Positions 53,839-63,570 of a DNA stretch of 64,000 nt are shown piece after piece. The translations under genes were made by a program, and so were the position numbers. Every line of letters begins with the position of its first letter. Position 1 is the stretch's first letter. Below the pieces are notes generated by a model. The model was given only the letters and a program-made list of their open reading frames with translations. It did no database searches and was not told the origin of the DNA. The stretch comes from an uncultured Flavobacteriaceae bacterium (GTDB lineage: Bacteria; Bacteroidota; Bacteroidia; Flavobacteriales; Flavobacteriaceae), in assembly GCA_937959395.1 (NCBI GenBank), contig CALGLR010000023.1:40281-104280 (forward strand). Direction: 5' to 3'.

Positions 53839-56658
53839 ATGCTGAAAAATACTATAAAAAGGATTTTTGATATCAGAGAGGGAGAGCTTAAAGTTGCTTT
53901 CTTAATGCAGGCATACATCTTTTTAATTATCGCTACTTTACTTATTATTAAACCAACGATTAACGCCTTATTTATTTCAGAATTAGGAGCAGAAAGTCTT
54001 CCGTATGCCTATCTTTTTGTTGCTATTATAGCAGTAATCACTTCATATCTCTATTCGAGAACTACTGAGCGTTTTTCTATACTTACTATTTTAAGGTTTA
54101 CACTTTTATTTTCAGCTATTTCTCTAGTGGTATTGGCAACACTTTTACACTTAAACTTAATTAAAGGCTGGGTATTATATGTCTTTTACGTTGGTGTTGC
54201 TATTTATGCAGTATTAGCCACTTCACAGTTTTGGGTGTTGGCAAATGTAGTTTTTAATGTACGTGAGGCAAAGCGATTATTCGGTTTTATAGGTGCTGGA
54301 GCTATTACTGGAGGCATTTTTGGAGGCTATCTTACATCACTTTTGGCACCAACTATAGGCAACGAGAATATTATTTATATTGGTGCATTTTTATTGTTAT
54401 TGTGCTTTCCCATATTATCTAAATTATGGAAAACTCGTGTATCACAACTCAATATTTTTAAGAAAAAGAAACGTACTGATGTCCCTTTAGACAATCCTTT
54501 AAAATTAATAAAAAGCTCAAAGCATCTAACTTATTTAGCAGCCATTATGGCTATAGGCGTTCTAATTGCTAAATTAGTAGATTACCAATTCAGCTTTATA
54601 GCTGCTAAAAAAATAACAGACAGTGATGAGTTAACTGCATTTTTTGGTTTCTGGTTATCTAGCTTTAATGTGATTTCCTTGTTACTGCAATTATTCTTAA
54701 CTCGAAAAATAGTTGGGGTTTGGGGTGTTGGCTTTTCTCTATTGTTATTACCTATTCTTATTTTTATAGGAGGGCTATTGTTTTTTGTATTCCCAGAACT
54801 TTGGGTGGTCATTATATTAAAGGCGACAGATGGTAGTTTAAAGCAGTCTGTTCATAAATCGGCAATAGAGTTGATAGCCCTGCCATTGCCGCTTCAGCTT
54901 AAGAAAAAAACAAAATCGTTTATAGATGTTGTCGTAGACAGTATAGCAACTGGTATTGCTGGTTGTATTCTTATTTTCTTAATCAAAGGATTAGATGTTT
55001 CAGAAGAGTATATTATAGGATTCATTATTCTTCTAACAATAATATGGACCTACTTTATATTAAAAGTTAGAAAAGAATACTTCTTAACTTTTAGACGCAA
55101 CTTAGATCATTTAGAAACTGCTAAAAATAGAAAAATAAAGAAGGTTACTAAAGATTCTTTTTTAGCAGGAATGGAACGTGTTTTTCGAGAAGGTGAAGAA
55201 AATGAAATACTTTTTATGCTTAATAAAGCAAAAGAAGTTAATGATAAAAGACTTACCGAGCCAATTATAGCATTGTTAAAACATCCTTCAAATGCTGTAA
55301 AAACGGCAGTGTTAAAAAATTTATTTTATCTTAATGAAGGCAGTATGGCTATTGAAGCCCATCAGCTTTTAAAAACTCATGACGATGGTGTCGTTATGGC
55401 GGCTTTAGAGTATTTATTGCTCCATGCCGATAGAGAGGAATCTATTATTTTCGACAATTATCTGGATGACCCTAATGACTATATATCTGGAGCATCTCTT
55501 ATGTGCTTGGCCAAAGAATCAAGAGATAATCCAATACTTAGAGCTAAGTACGAGTTATACAACCGAATAGAGCGCAAAGCGATTCATATAGAAAATTTAA
55601 CTGAAGACCATAATGAAAAAGAACGCATTGAACTTATTGAAATTATTGGTCTAGCTGATTATAAAAAGCGCTATAAAGATATTCTTAAAGCAATGTCCCA
55701 CTCTAATATATTACTAAAAAACACAGCAATAAAGGCTGCAGGGAATACGCTCAATGAGTTTTTTATTAAGCATTTGTTAGAACTACTACTGGACAGAGCA
55801 CATAGGTCGAATGCACAAGAGGCTCTGGTTAATTATGGACCGTCAATACTTCAATTATTATATATAAAACAAGAAAATAAAGATGCCCCTATTGAATTAC
55901 GACGCGCAATACCTCAAACTATGGCTTTGTTTGGCTCGCAATTGGCAGTAAAAACTTTATTTGATGTCTTTATTAATTCTGAAGATCTTACGATTCGACT
56001 AGAGAGTGTGACAGGATTACTAAAATTGAAATACGATAATCCAAAATTACATTTTGACAAGAATAAATTAGCACAACTCATTCTTGACGAGTGCAAAATA
56101 TATGATCACACTCTTATTGCGATGCATACTCAAATTATTGTGCATTACTTGAAGCGAAAAAAACTCAAACAATCTATTTCAGATAAAGAACTTGATGCAC
56201 GTGATAGCTTAATGGAGCTATTAGAACGCCGGTTAGATTCTGGTTTGCAACGCATTTTCAAGCTTTTAGAACTCAAGTATTCTGAAAAAGATATACAGAT
56301 GGCCTATAAAGGTATTTTAAGTGATAATCAAGAAAAGCGAACTAATGCGATAGAATTCTTGGACATTATGCTAAACCCTAATCTCAAGAACGCATTAATT
56401 CCTATTATAGAATCTACTATTTTGGATACGTCTTCAGAAGAAGTGATCGCATCAATAAGTAAAAATAGATACACAGAGTTTGAGTGCTTTGACACCATTT
56501 TAAAAGGCAAAGATTTAAGGCTTAAATTAGCTGTGTTGTTCTTAATAGAGCAATTAGCTGATGGCTCATATTTACAGCTTGTCGAAAGATTATTAAACGA
56601 TGACAATGAAAAAATAAAAAGCTTTGCGAAAAACGCATTTCAAGCGATACTATCATAG
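53839..56658 (+). CDS. Nucleotide-transporter-like (NTT/Npt) membrane domain fused to HEAT repeats
   Basis: The 939-aa product is a fusion. Residues 1-410 have twelve TM helices of the ADP/ATP (Npt1/Npt2-type, MFS-like) transporter family: LIIKPTINALFISELGAESLPYAYLFVAIIAV at the start, FGFIGAGAITGGIFGGYLTS, then FIAAKKITDSDELTAFFGFWLS and ATDGSLKQSVHKSAIELIALPLPLQLKKKTKSFIDVV. Residues about 430-939 are at least nine HEAT-like repeats with pairs of 15-20-residue helices. The family transports nucleotides in parasites, but free-living bacteria have forms with HEAT tails of unknown substrate. It is the second gene of the CNNM operon and is closed by a long bidirectional terminator. Confidence 0.82.
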   Translation: MLKNTIKRIFDIREGELKVAFLMQAYIFLIIATLLIIKPTINALFISELGAESLPYAYLFVAIIAVITSYLYSRTTERFSILTILRFTLLFSAISLVVLATLLHLNLIKGWVLYVFYVGVAIYAVLATSQFWVLANVVFNVREAKRLFGFIGAGAITGGIFGGYLTSLLAPTIGNENIIYIGAFLLLLCFPILSKLWKTRVSQLNIFKKKKRTDVPLDNPLKLIKSSKHLTYLAAIMAIGVLIAKLVDYQFSFIAAKKITDSDELTAFFGFWLSSFNVISLLLQLFLTRKIVGVWGVGFSLLLLPILIFIGGLLFFVFPELWVVIILKATDGSLKQSVHKSAIELIALPLPLQLKKKTKSFIDVVVDSIATGIAGCILIFLIKGLDVSEEYIIGFIILLTIIWTYFILKVRKEYFLTFRRNLDHLETAKNRKIKKVTKDSFLAGMERVFREGEENEILFMLNKAKEVNDKRLTEPIIALLKHPSNAVKTAVLKNLFYLNEGSMAIEAHQLLKTHDDGVVMAALEYLLLHADREESIIFDNYLDDPNDYISGASLMCLAKESRDNPILRAKYELYNRIERKAIHIENLTEDHNEKERIELIEIIGLADYKKRYKDILKAMSHSNILLKNTAIKAAGNTLNEFFIKHLLELLLDRAHRSNAQEALVNYGPSILQLLYIKQENKDAPIELRRAIPQTMALFGSQLAVKTLFDVFINSEDLTIRLESVTGLLKLKYDNPKLHFDKNKLAQLILDECKIYDHTLIAMHTQIIVHYLKRKKLKQSISDKELDARDSLMELLERRLDSGLQRIFKLLELKYSEKDIQMAYKGILSDNQEKRTNAIEFLDIMLNPNLKNALIPIIESTILDTSSEEVIASISKNRYTEFECFDTILKGKDLRLKLAVLFLIEQLADGSYLQLVERLLNDDNEKIKSFAKNAFQAILS

Positions 56659-56670
56659 CTCATATACATC

Positions 56671-56713
56671 TAAAAAAAGGTCATTAATTCAAATGAATTA
56701 ATGACCTTTTTTT
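56671..56713. terminator. Bidirectional terminator between converging operons
   Basis: AAAAAAAGGTCATTAATTCA and its inverse close on a loop of two or so bases, with A and T runs outside on both sides. It serves both the HEAT gene (+) and the serine hydrolase gene (-). Confidence 0.9.
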
Positions 56714-56778
56714 AGAAATAACCTTTTAAGCACACTTAAAAATTTTAGTTCTACTTATAAAATCTAAACTACTATACT

Positions 56779-58044
56779 TTAGTTTCGTATAGCTTTATCA
56801 ATCCTGCTCGCTAAGGCTAAATGATCTCCTGCTGAGTTTTTACGCAACACATTAGTCATTAAACAAACCATATATTTTGCGCCATCTGGATGTTCTACAA
56901 TCGCTACGGAATTCATGTAATTAAAGACATTACCTTTGTATTTACCACATTCTTCACCTTTGCTTTTATCACATTTATAGAGACTACCTGATTTAAAATA
57001 TACTGCTGCATCTCGCAAATCTGGTGCTTGAGCATAGCGTATTCTCCTATCTGTCATATACATTAAACGCTTTATTTCTAGACTCGATTTTTCATCTACA
57101 ATCTTACCTTGCTCTAATTGCAACATCCATTTCATTAACCCTAATGGAGAGCCTATACTACCACCTTTACTACCCACATACGAATTTACACCTCTTGTGA
57201 AAAAAGTACCTAATCGCCACTCATCTTCCGTAATACCCAAATCTCTCAAAGGTTGATTTACAATAGTAATCGCCAAATCTGTAATCTCATTTTTAGGTCC
57301 AGACTTAAAGTAAGCATCGGCATCTTCTTGAGTCATTGTCGGATATTTTTCACCAAAAGCAGCCATTAACAAAGCTTCTCTCCATACCACACTTGCGGCT
57401 CCATTATTACTTACAGATAAAGCGTGATCTGCCCACTCAAAGAGTGAAAATACATCACTTGCAACAGCTTGACGTTTTACCAATTTATTAGTTTCTATAT
57501 TAAATACAGGAATAGTATGCTCATCCGTTAATACCCAATTTCCGCCTTTTACTATTTTTGTTTTTAATAGTTCTATTCGCTTGTTGTAATCATTAGGATA
57601 TATTTTTGCCAATTGATCAAATAAAGCAGTAACGACTACCAATTTACCAACACTTCCTGGCTGATAGCCTCTGCTTTCATTTTGTTGTGCATAACGCAAA
57701 TTCTCAGGCTGAGAAATATCTAAAACTGCTACAGAATAGCTTTTGTCTAAACGAGGAAATAGTGCATCAATTTTATTTTGCAACGCTACATTTTCTACTA
57801 AAATATCTTGTGTTGTGTTTTGCTTTCGCGAAAGCAAATTCAATCTAATATCATTAATGCTTTTATAAGCACCAGCTGGTAACTTAGCATTTGGCAAGTC
57901 ACCTGAAATAGTAAGCTGTAAATGCTTTAAACGTTTGATTCCTGAATATTGATAACCATCAATAGGGTATATCGTGTCGTTTGCAGGAATCGTAAAAGCC
58001 ATGCTAGCAATGGCAAGTAGACCTATTTTTAATGTTTTTATCAT
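56779..58044 (-). CDS. Exported serine hydrolase of the penicillin-binding/beta-lactamase fold
   Basis: This 421-aa protein has a signal peptide (LKIGLLAIASMAFTIPAND). The catalytic triad of motifs is S131-V-G-K134 (YQPGSVGKLVVVTALF), S-N-N in LSVSNNGAASVVW (about 213) and K-S-G in YFKSGSLYKC. The order and spacing fit class A beta-lactamase-fold hydrolases, with a large insert around 140-210. It has two Cys close together (KCDKSKGEECGKYKGN). It is 4 bp after the PEP-synthase-like gene, so the two proteins are made together. A perfect palindrome lies in its N-terminal part. Confidence 0.8.
   Translation of the reverse strand: MIKTLKIGLLAIASMAFTIPANDTIYPIDGYQYSGIKRLKHLQLTISGDLPNAKLPAGAYKSINDIRLNLLSRKQNTTQDILVENVALQNKIDALFPRLDKSYSVAVLDISQPENLRYAQQNESRGYQPGSVGKLVVVTALFDQLAKIYPNDYNKRIELLKTKIVKGGNWVLTDEHTIPVFNIETNKLVKRQAVASDVFSLFEWADHALSVSNNGAASVVWREALLMAAFGEKYPTMTQEDADAYFKSGPKNEITDLAITIVNQPLRDLGITEDEWRLGTFFTRGVNSYVGSKGGSIGSPLGLMKWMLQLEQGKIVDEKSSLEIKRLMYMTDRRIRYAQAPDLRDAAVYFKSGSLYKCDKSKGEECGKYKGNVFNYMNSVAIVEHPDGAKYMVCLMTNVLRKNSAGDHLALASRIDKAIRN
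57819..57838. repeat. Perfect 20-bp palindrome, copy 2
   Basis: TTTGCTTTCG followed by its exact inverse. It shares the 14-bp core GCTTTCGCGAAAGC with the copy at 48061-48080 but differs in the outer bases, and encodes L-L-S-R-K-Q on the minus strand. Confidence 0.9.
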
Positions 58045-58048
58045 TGTC

Positions 58049-60955
58049 TTATAATGTTGTGTTTAATGAAATTTCTTTTTGAGTATTTACATTTGGTGTA
58101 ATAGATTTTAAATACTCTGAGCCTAATGCATTCTTATTTTCTACAAAAGGACGAATCTGGAATAACCATAGTTTATTATCCTTAAAACCAAGTTCTACAT
58201 CGTAAGCACCTTTGTAATCTGACTTTGTCTTTTTTGCCAAGGTTTTTCTAATGGTTGTTGCAAGTTCGCTTATTTCTGAAATATTCTGCGTATTCAAAAT
58301 TGATTTTTCAAATGTTGCCACTTTCTTACCAGTTCCGCCTGTTGTAGGTAAGGTGTTATGAAACGCCTCACGAGCAGGAGATATAAGTATCGCCTTTCCA
58401 TCTGTATTTATAGTGTAAGCCTCAGCAGACTGACCATCTACCGCACCACCAGCACCACGACTAAAAGCAACCGTAAGATCATTATCATTTCCAGAAGAAA
58501 TACCTTTTGTAATTAAAACTCCAGAGTAATCTACATCTACCGAAGGAATAACCAGAATGGATGGAAATACATTCTCTGGATTCAGTAAATATTTCTGTCT
58601 CCATTTAAAGCTTCTTTCTGTGTAAGGCGATGCCCAAACATCTTTAATGCCTTGCAATATCTTCTCTTTTTCAACCGCATTAAAAATGGATAAATTTAGT
58701 CCCGCTCCTGTAAAATCTTTCAAATCTTCCATATTAGTATCACTTCGTAAAAACACAGGTACATTCCCTAAAGGTTTACCAAGTATGGTTTGAAATGACG
58801 TTGAGATTTCAGCTGTGAAACTGGCTTTTAAAGGCATTACTTTTATAGCGGCACGTAAAGTCTCTAGTTGTCTTAGTTGAAAGCTCTCTACTTCGGCTTC
58901 AGAAATACCTTGATTTCTTTTATTCTCTACCTCTGCGAACATCGCATTTAAAAATTCCCAATAAGACTTGCCTTGATTAGGCATAGCCTGATCCATATGT
59001 GTTCTAAAAATTCCAAACGGAATCACAAATCCTTCTACCACTTTTTCAGGAAACATTGCTTTTAATTGGCCAAGGTTCGCAGCCTTTGGTCCACATAGTT
59101 TTCCAGAGTCTTTTGCATCTACATCGCGTAAGTTTAAAATCTTTGTTTGGTCTAAACGAATCTCTTTTACAGGTACAACAATCTTATCTTCTTTACGAAC
59201 CTTTTTAGCAAATAGTGCTTTTTCGTCAGTAGTCATTTTTGCTTCTTCTTGTAAAATAACAGTACCACGATTGGATACAGCATAGAATACTTTTTTTCCA
59301 TTAAAAGCCATTAAGTCTTGTAAATTCTGGTCAGACAAAGCCGCATTTGGAATTCCCAAATTACGTGCTAGTAACTGTACGTGAGATACCAAATTTCCTT
59401 CAGCTACCGTAGCAATCCCTGCCACAGGTTTTAAATCTGCAGGAGCACGCTCAAAAATATAAATTTTATTGCTTGACACCTCTATAGCATCTGGATTACC
59501 ATTAACAACAACTAGTTCTCCAAAAGCGTAACCAGGATTTAAACCGCGTACACTACTTTGGTTAGATAGATTCATTACTTTATTAGATAATGAAGATTCT
59601 TTAGCAATAAAAGCACCCAAATCACCTACAGTCTTTCCTAATTGTAAGGCTACAGAGGAACGAATACGATCATCTATAAAGCTATACGCTTTAGGTTCGA
59701 AAGCATTGTATTTATTGACTACATCTTGATAGTTAGCCTTTACCATTGCAGAACTCCATTCTACAACACCGCGAGCTGTCTCTAATTTTTTTGTCAATGC
59801 TCCTAATGTTGCATTTGTAGACATACTAGGTTTTAAGGTTTCTGCTACTTCCTCCCATTCCCATAATTCTATAGCTCCTGTTCCAGTTATAGCCATTGTT
59901 AACGCATTAACTTTATCTAATTGTTCTCCTACTGTTTTAGGATTCCATTCTCCTGCTTTTTTAAAGACAATACTTTCTAGCTTATTTGCAATATCTAGTA
60001 ATTGTAAACGCTGCGTACTGCCTTTTTCCTTCAGAATGTTTTTACGAATATCTAATAGAGCAATAGCAGTCTCTTTCGTTAGTGATGCAGCAGTTGTATT
60101 CCCACTATTTGTAGTAACATACTTTTTTAAACTTGCTTTTAATCCAGCTTCTCCTTGTAATTTATTGATCTGTTTAGATAGCGCTTCTAGACTTACAGGT
60201 TTATGGAATTTCTGCATTGTTGTAACCAATTCATCTATTTTTTTGCTGAGAGAAACCGTAAGCTTTGAAGCATTTTCTTTCTTAAATTGAAGTGTTTTTT
60301 CAATATCAGAAGGTTCTGGGTTACTGTGTATTTTTACACGTAAATCCATAAACTTACCATACTGATCTGAAATCACTTTAGATTGTGCCCGCATAAGTTG
60401 TGATAGATCATCATCTCCTTGATGTGGAATATCTTTTAGTGATTGTAGTACTAAATAATAATCTTTTAACAATACATCGTCTTTAATTAAGAGCCACTTA
60501 TAAAACGTCATGCCCCAAGCTTCTTCATCTTCTATCTGAATGGAACCGCGGTAAAATTGCCCTTTTCTATTAATCCATCCATTATCCACTCGCGCTAAAT
60601 ATCTTCCCAATTGGTATTGCTTTAAACGTGAATGATTTTTTGAAGCATCCCAAAAATCGGCTTTATCTGTATATGCTAAGATCTGACCTAAAAAAATATG
60701 ATTACTTTTTCCCAAAGCAATCACTTCATCTTTATAAGTTGCGTGTTGGATCCCACCTATGGAATCTGGACAAGGGTCTTTAGCAGCTCTTAAAGTATTA
60801 TCGTCACAAAACCATTGAATGCTTTTGTAGGGACCACGGATATCATTTTTGTAAAGTAAAACTTGCTCTTCAATTTTAATTTCTTTTAGCTCTTGAGCTT
60901 GCAGATTAAAAGTAAATGATGCGAATGCTAGTAGTAGGAATTGTGTTTTTCTCAT
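58049..60955 (-). CDS. PEP-synthase/PPDK-like protein with a signal peptide
   Basis: This 968-aa protein begins with a clear Sec signal (MRKTQFLLLAFASFTFNLQAQ). The middle part, around residue 527, has GNLVSHVQLLARNLGIPNA, the phosphohistidine swivel motif of PEP-utilising enzymes (G-x-x-S-H-x-x-x-x-A-R-x-x-G-I-P). Residues about 620-950 form the ATP-grasp (PPDK_N) domain: CGPKAANLGQLKAMFPEKVVEGFVIP, FLRSDTNMEDLKDFTGAGLN, and GAYDVELGFKDNKLWLFQIRP. The PEP/pyruvate-binding TIM barrel is lacking, and the order of swivel and ATP-grasp domains is reversed against PpsA. The first 500 residues are helical and not assigned. An ATP-using fold in the periplasm or outside is unexpected. It has a regulon promoter 30 bp upstream. 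Confidence 0.82.
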   Translation of the reverse strand: MRKTQFLLLAFASFTFNLQAQELKEIKIEEQVLLYKNDIRGPYKSIQWFCDDNTLRAAKDPCPDSIGGIQHATYKDEVIALGKSNHIFLGQILAYTDKADFWDASKNHSRLKQYQLGRYLARVDNGWINRKGQFYRGSIQIEDEEAWGMTFYKWLLIKDDVLLKDYYLVLQSLKDIPHQGDDDLSQLMRAQSKVISDQYGKFMDLRVKIHSNPEPSDIEKTLQFKKENASKLTVSLSKKIDELVTTMQKFHKPVSLEALSKQINKLQGEAGLKASLKKYVTTNSGNTTAASLTKETAIALLDIRKNILKEKGSTQRLQLLDIANKLESIVFKKAGEWNPKTVGEQLDKVNALTMAITGTGAIELWEWEEVAETLKPSMSTNATLGALTKKLETARGVVEWSSAMVKANYQDVVNKYNAFEPKAYSFIDDRIRSSVALQLGKTVGDLGAFIAKESSLSNKVMNLSNQSSVRGLNPGYAFGELVVVNGNPDAIEVSSNKIYIFERAPADLKPVAGIATVAEGNLVSHVQLLARNLGIPNAALSDQNLQDLMAFNGKKVFYAVSNRGTVILQEEAKMTTDEKALFAKKVRKEDKIVVPVKEIRLDQTKILNLRDVDAKDSGKLCGPKAANLGQLKAMFPEKVVEGFVIPFGIFRTHMDQAMPNQGKSYWEFLNAMFAEVENKRNQGISEAEVESFQLRQLETLRAAIKVMPLKASFTAEISTSFQTILGKPLGNVPVFLRSDTNMEDLKDFTGAGLNLSIFNAVEKEKILQGIKDVWASPYTERSFKWRQKYLLNPENVFPSILVIPSVDVDYSGVLITKGISSGNDNDLTVAFSRGAGGAVDGQSAEAYTINTDGKAILISPAREAFHNTLPTTGGTGKKVATFEKSILNTQNISEISELATTIRKTLAKKTKSDYKGAYDVELGFKDNKLWLFQIRPFVENKNALGSEYLKSITPNVNTQKEISLNTTL

Positions 60956-60976
60956 TTAGATACTTGTTTTCTGTTA

Positions 60977-61005
60977 TTGAGACACTATTCCTTTATTGAG
61001 GTCAC
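60977..61005 (-). promoter_or_regulatory. ECF-type promoter motif 8 (PEP-synthase-like operon)
   Basis: The minus strand reads GTGAC-CT, 15 bp between boxes, GTGTC-TCAA. On the + strand GTCAC is at 61001-61005 and GACAC at 60981-60985. The second box lies about 26-30 bp before the start. Confidence 0.75.
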
Positions 61006-61138
61006 ATTGTTTTAGATATATTTTGTGCATTTAGCTTTTCAACTAAGTATAATAGACTTCTCAAAATACTATAAAAACAAGAACTAACAGATTTTAAATC
61101 AATTATAGTAAGGGTAAAAACATTTTAAGTAGAAAGAA

Positions 61139-61167
61139 GTGACCTTTTAAAAATAGTTGTGTCTAAA
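61139..61167 (+). promoter_or_regulatory. ECF-type promoter motif 9 (97-aa protein)
   Basis: GTGAC-CT at 61139-61145, 15 bp between boxes, GTGTC-TAAA at 61159-61167. The second box lies 35 bp before the ATG at 61194. The divergent motif 8 is 134 bp to the left. Confidence 0.77.
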
Positions 61168-61193
61168 TTATTATGTAATAGTTAATCATTAAA

Positions 61194-61487
61194 ATGAATC
61201 TTCAAAATTTTAAAAGCACGGCCAAAAAAAACATTGATGAAATTGATGAAAAAATAAGTGTTCTTAGAAATACAATAGAATATAATTTTAATGGAGACTA
61301 TTTTCAATTACAGTTAGAACTTAATGAGTGTGAACTTAAAAAAGATGACCTAATTAGAAAATATTACAAATTCACAGTAAGCAAAAATTCTGAATATGAG
61401 AAACAAGTACGTTCATTTAAAAGTAGTCAAGATTTGTTGAAAGACAAATTATTAAGAATAGAGGATAGTATCTTTTATGATTCATAA
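61194..61487 (+). CDS. 97-aa coiled-coil protein, unknown
   Basis: MNLQNFKSTAKKNIDEIDEKI, then helical heptads (EYNFNGDYFQLQLELNECELKKDDLIRKYY, SKNSEYEKQVRSFKSSQDLLKDKLLRI). There is no signal or TM helix, so it is cytosolic. The family is not recognised. The promoter motif just upstream argues that it is a real gene of the regulon. Confidence 0.65.
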   Translation: MNLQNFKSTAKKNIDEIDEKISVLRNTIEYNFNGDYFQLQLELNECELKKDDLIRKYYKFTVSKNSEYEKQVRSFKSSQDLLKDKLLRIEDSIFYDS

Positions 61488-61528
61488 CACGAACTAGACT
61501 TTATTTAAAAATACTTTTCAAATTAGGA

Positions 61529-61557
61529 GCGACTTATAAATCTATACCTTGTCTTAA
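61529..61557 (+). promoter_or_regulatory. Weaker ECF-type promoter motif 10 (RimK-like operon)
   Basis: GCGAC-TT at 61529-61535, 15 bp between boxes, TTGTC-TTAA at 61549-61557. Each box has one mismatch against the rest. The second box lies 125 bp before the ATG at 61674, further than the others. Confidence 0.45.
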
Positions 61558-61673
61558 ATACTTATAAAGCATTAATAAAATGCTCTCATAGCTTACATCA
61601 CTTAATAGCTTTAATTATCTCCAATAGTGTTATACAGAACCTACAGTTTTTTTAACAATTAAACAATTTAAAT

Positions 61674-62549
61674 ATGAAATTAGTAGTACTATCAGCAAAT
61701 CCCAATCTGTATTCTACCAAAAGATTGGTAGAGGCTGGTGAAAAAAAAGGCCACGAAATGTTGGTCATTGACCATACTAAATGTGATTTGGTCATCGAAA
61801 AAAAGAAACCAGCTATTATTTATAAAGGAACTGAAATTACGGGTGTTGATGGCGTAATACCAAGAATTGGAGCCTCTGTTACATTTTTTGGGACAGCCGT
61901 GGTAAGACAATTTGAGATGATGAAGGTTTTTAGTGCCACAGAATCACAAGCATTGGTAAGATCTAGAGACAAGCTTAGAAGTTTGCAAATTTTGTCGAGA
62001 GCTGGTTTGGATTTACCTAAAACCGTTTTTAGTAACTATTCAAAAGATGTAAGTAGTGTTGTTGAAAAGGCAGGCGGGGCACCTTTGGTGATTAAGCTTT
62101 TAGAAGGAACACAAGGTATTGGTGTTGTTTTGGTAGATACTAATAATTCTGCAGAATCAATACTGGAAGCATTTAATGGTTTACAAGCTCGTGTGATTGT
62201 TCAGGAATTTATTAAAGAAGCAAAAGGCGCTGACTTAAGAGTGTTTATTGTAGATGGTGTTGTCGTTGGAGCAATGAAGAGGCAAGGAAAAGAAGGAGAA
62301 TTTAGGTCAAATTTACACCGAGGGGGATCTGCCGACATTATTGAACTTTCAGACGCGGAAGAAAACGCTGCATTAAAAGCTGCAAGAGTTATGGGACTTG
62401 GTATTGCTGGCGTAGATATGTTACAATCTGAGCGAGGCCCTTTAATATTAGAAGTTAACTCTTCGCCAGGATTAGAAGGGATTGAGACGGCCACTGGTAA
62501 AGATATTGCAAGTCAAATAATTAAATATATGGAGAGAAATGCAGAGTAA
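61674..62549 (+). CDS. RimK-family ATP-grasp (alpha-L-glutamate ligase type)
   Basis: This 291-aa protein has the RimK-type N-terminal pre-ATP-grasp domain (about 1-90, with [24 protein letters not shown]). An ATP-grasp domain follows: [22 protein letters not shown] (Lys in the A-strand), [21 protein letters not shown], and [27 protein letters not shown] with the Glu/Asn metal ligands. RimK ligases add Glu to a C terminus or to small molecules. It overlaps the following gene by 11 bp, and the pair is known in many bacteria. Confidence 0.93.
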   Translation: MKLVVLSANPNLYSTKRLVEAGEKKGHEMLVIDHTKCDLVIEKKKPAIIYKGTEITGVDGVIPRIGASVTFFGTAVVRQFEMMKVFSATESQALVRSRDKLRSLQILSRAGLDLPKTVFSNYSKDVSSVVEKAGGAPLVIKLLEGTQGIGVVLVDTNNSAESILEAFNGLQARVIVQEFIKEAKGADLRVFIVDGVVVGAMKRQGKEGEFRSNLHRGGSADIIELSDAEENAALKAARVMGLGIAGVDMLQSERGPLILEVNSSPGLEGIETATGKDIASQIIKYMERNAE

Positions 62550-63510
62550 GGATATTGAAGTTTTAGGGCAATCCATTTCTATGGGAAAAGGGTTACAAAT
62601 TAAACTAGATATTGCCAAACTGCATACCCGTACCAAAATTGAAGTACCCGTTATTATTGAACGTGCAAAAGAACCTGGACCAACTATTTTAATTACTGCT
62701 GGCATTCATGGTGATGAAGTAAATGGGGTCGAAATTGTAAGACAAATAATAGCTAAAGGCTATAATAAACCTCAAAAAGGGATGGTGATTTGCATACCAG
62801 TGGTTAACGTTTTTGGCTTTTTAAGTCTGCGGCGAGAATTTCCTGATGGAAGAGACTTAAATCGTGTATTTCCAGGATCTAAAGGAGGTTCTTTGGCAAG
62901 CATTTTTGCGTATCATTTAATGAAAGAAATTGTACCTCTAGCCGATTATTGTTTAGATTTTCATACCGGAGGCGCAAATCGATTTAATGCAGCACAAATA
63001 AGAATCAATGAAGGAGATGCCGAAAGTTTAGAATTAGCAAAAACTTTTGGAGCTCCATTTATTATGCAATCAAAACAACGAGAGAAATCGTATCGAGAAT
63101 CGGCCATTAAACTAGGCAAAAAAGTCTTGCTTTTTGAAGGAGGGAAATCTCTTGATATTAACAGGTCTATAACTCGCAGTGGTGTTCACGGAGCGCTAAA
63201 AATAATGCATAGTTTAGGTATAAGAGATTTTCAAAAAGAGCTAAAAAAAGGATCTAAAAAAGAGGTGCCACCTATAATTATAGAAAAATCACGTTGGATA
63301 AGAGCAAGACATTCTGGTATGTTTCGTACTAATGCTGTACTTGGTAAATTATATAATAAAGGAGATAAAATTGGTAGCATTTCAGATCCATTTGGATATT
63401 TTGAAAGAGACATAAAGGCTCCGAATTCCGGCTATATATTTTGTATAAATCATACACCAATAGTTAATAAAGGTGATGCTATCATACATATAACCAAAGA
63501 TAAAGATTAA
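62539..63510 (+). CDS. Succinylglutamate desuccinylase/aspartoacylase-family metallocarboxypeptidase
   Basis: This 323-aa zinc enzyme of the M14-like AstE/ASPA branch has the metal sites [11 protein letters not shown] (His57, Glu60) and LDFHTGG (about 148-154), plus [15 protein letters not shown] before the second. A catalytic Glu lies near [13 protein letters not shown]. Its start overlaps the ATP-grasp stop by 11 bp, so the two are coupled. A likely role is to remove what the ligase adds, or to process a related N-acyl amino acid, but this is an inference. Confidence 0.92.
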   Translation: MQSKDIEVLGQSISMGKGLQIKLDIAKLHTRTKIEVPVIIERAKEPGPTILITAGIHGDEVNGVEIVRQIIAKGYNKPQKGMVICIPVVNVFGFLSLRREFPDGRDLNRVFPGSKGGSLASIFAYHLMKEIVPLADYCLDFHTGGANRFNAAQIRINEGDAESLELAKTFGAPFIMQSKQREKSYRESAIKLGKKVLLFEGGKSLDINRSITRSGVHGALKIMHSLGIRDFQKELKKGSKKEVPPIIIEKSRWIRARHSGMFRTNAVLGKLYNKGDKIGSISDPFGYFERDIKAPNSGYIFCINHTPIVNKGDAIIHITKDKD

Positions 63511-63570
63511 TGATATTTCTTATTTCAAGCATTAAAAGCCTTTTTCGAAATTCCTAAAATTATAACAACT

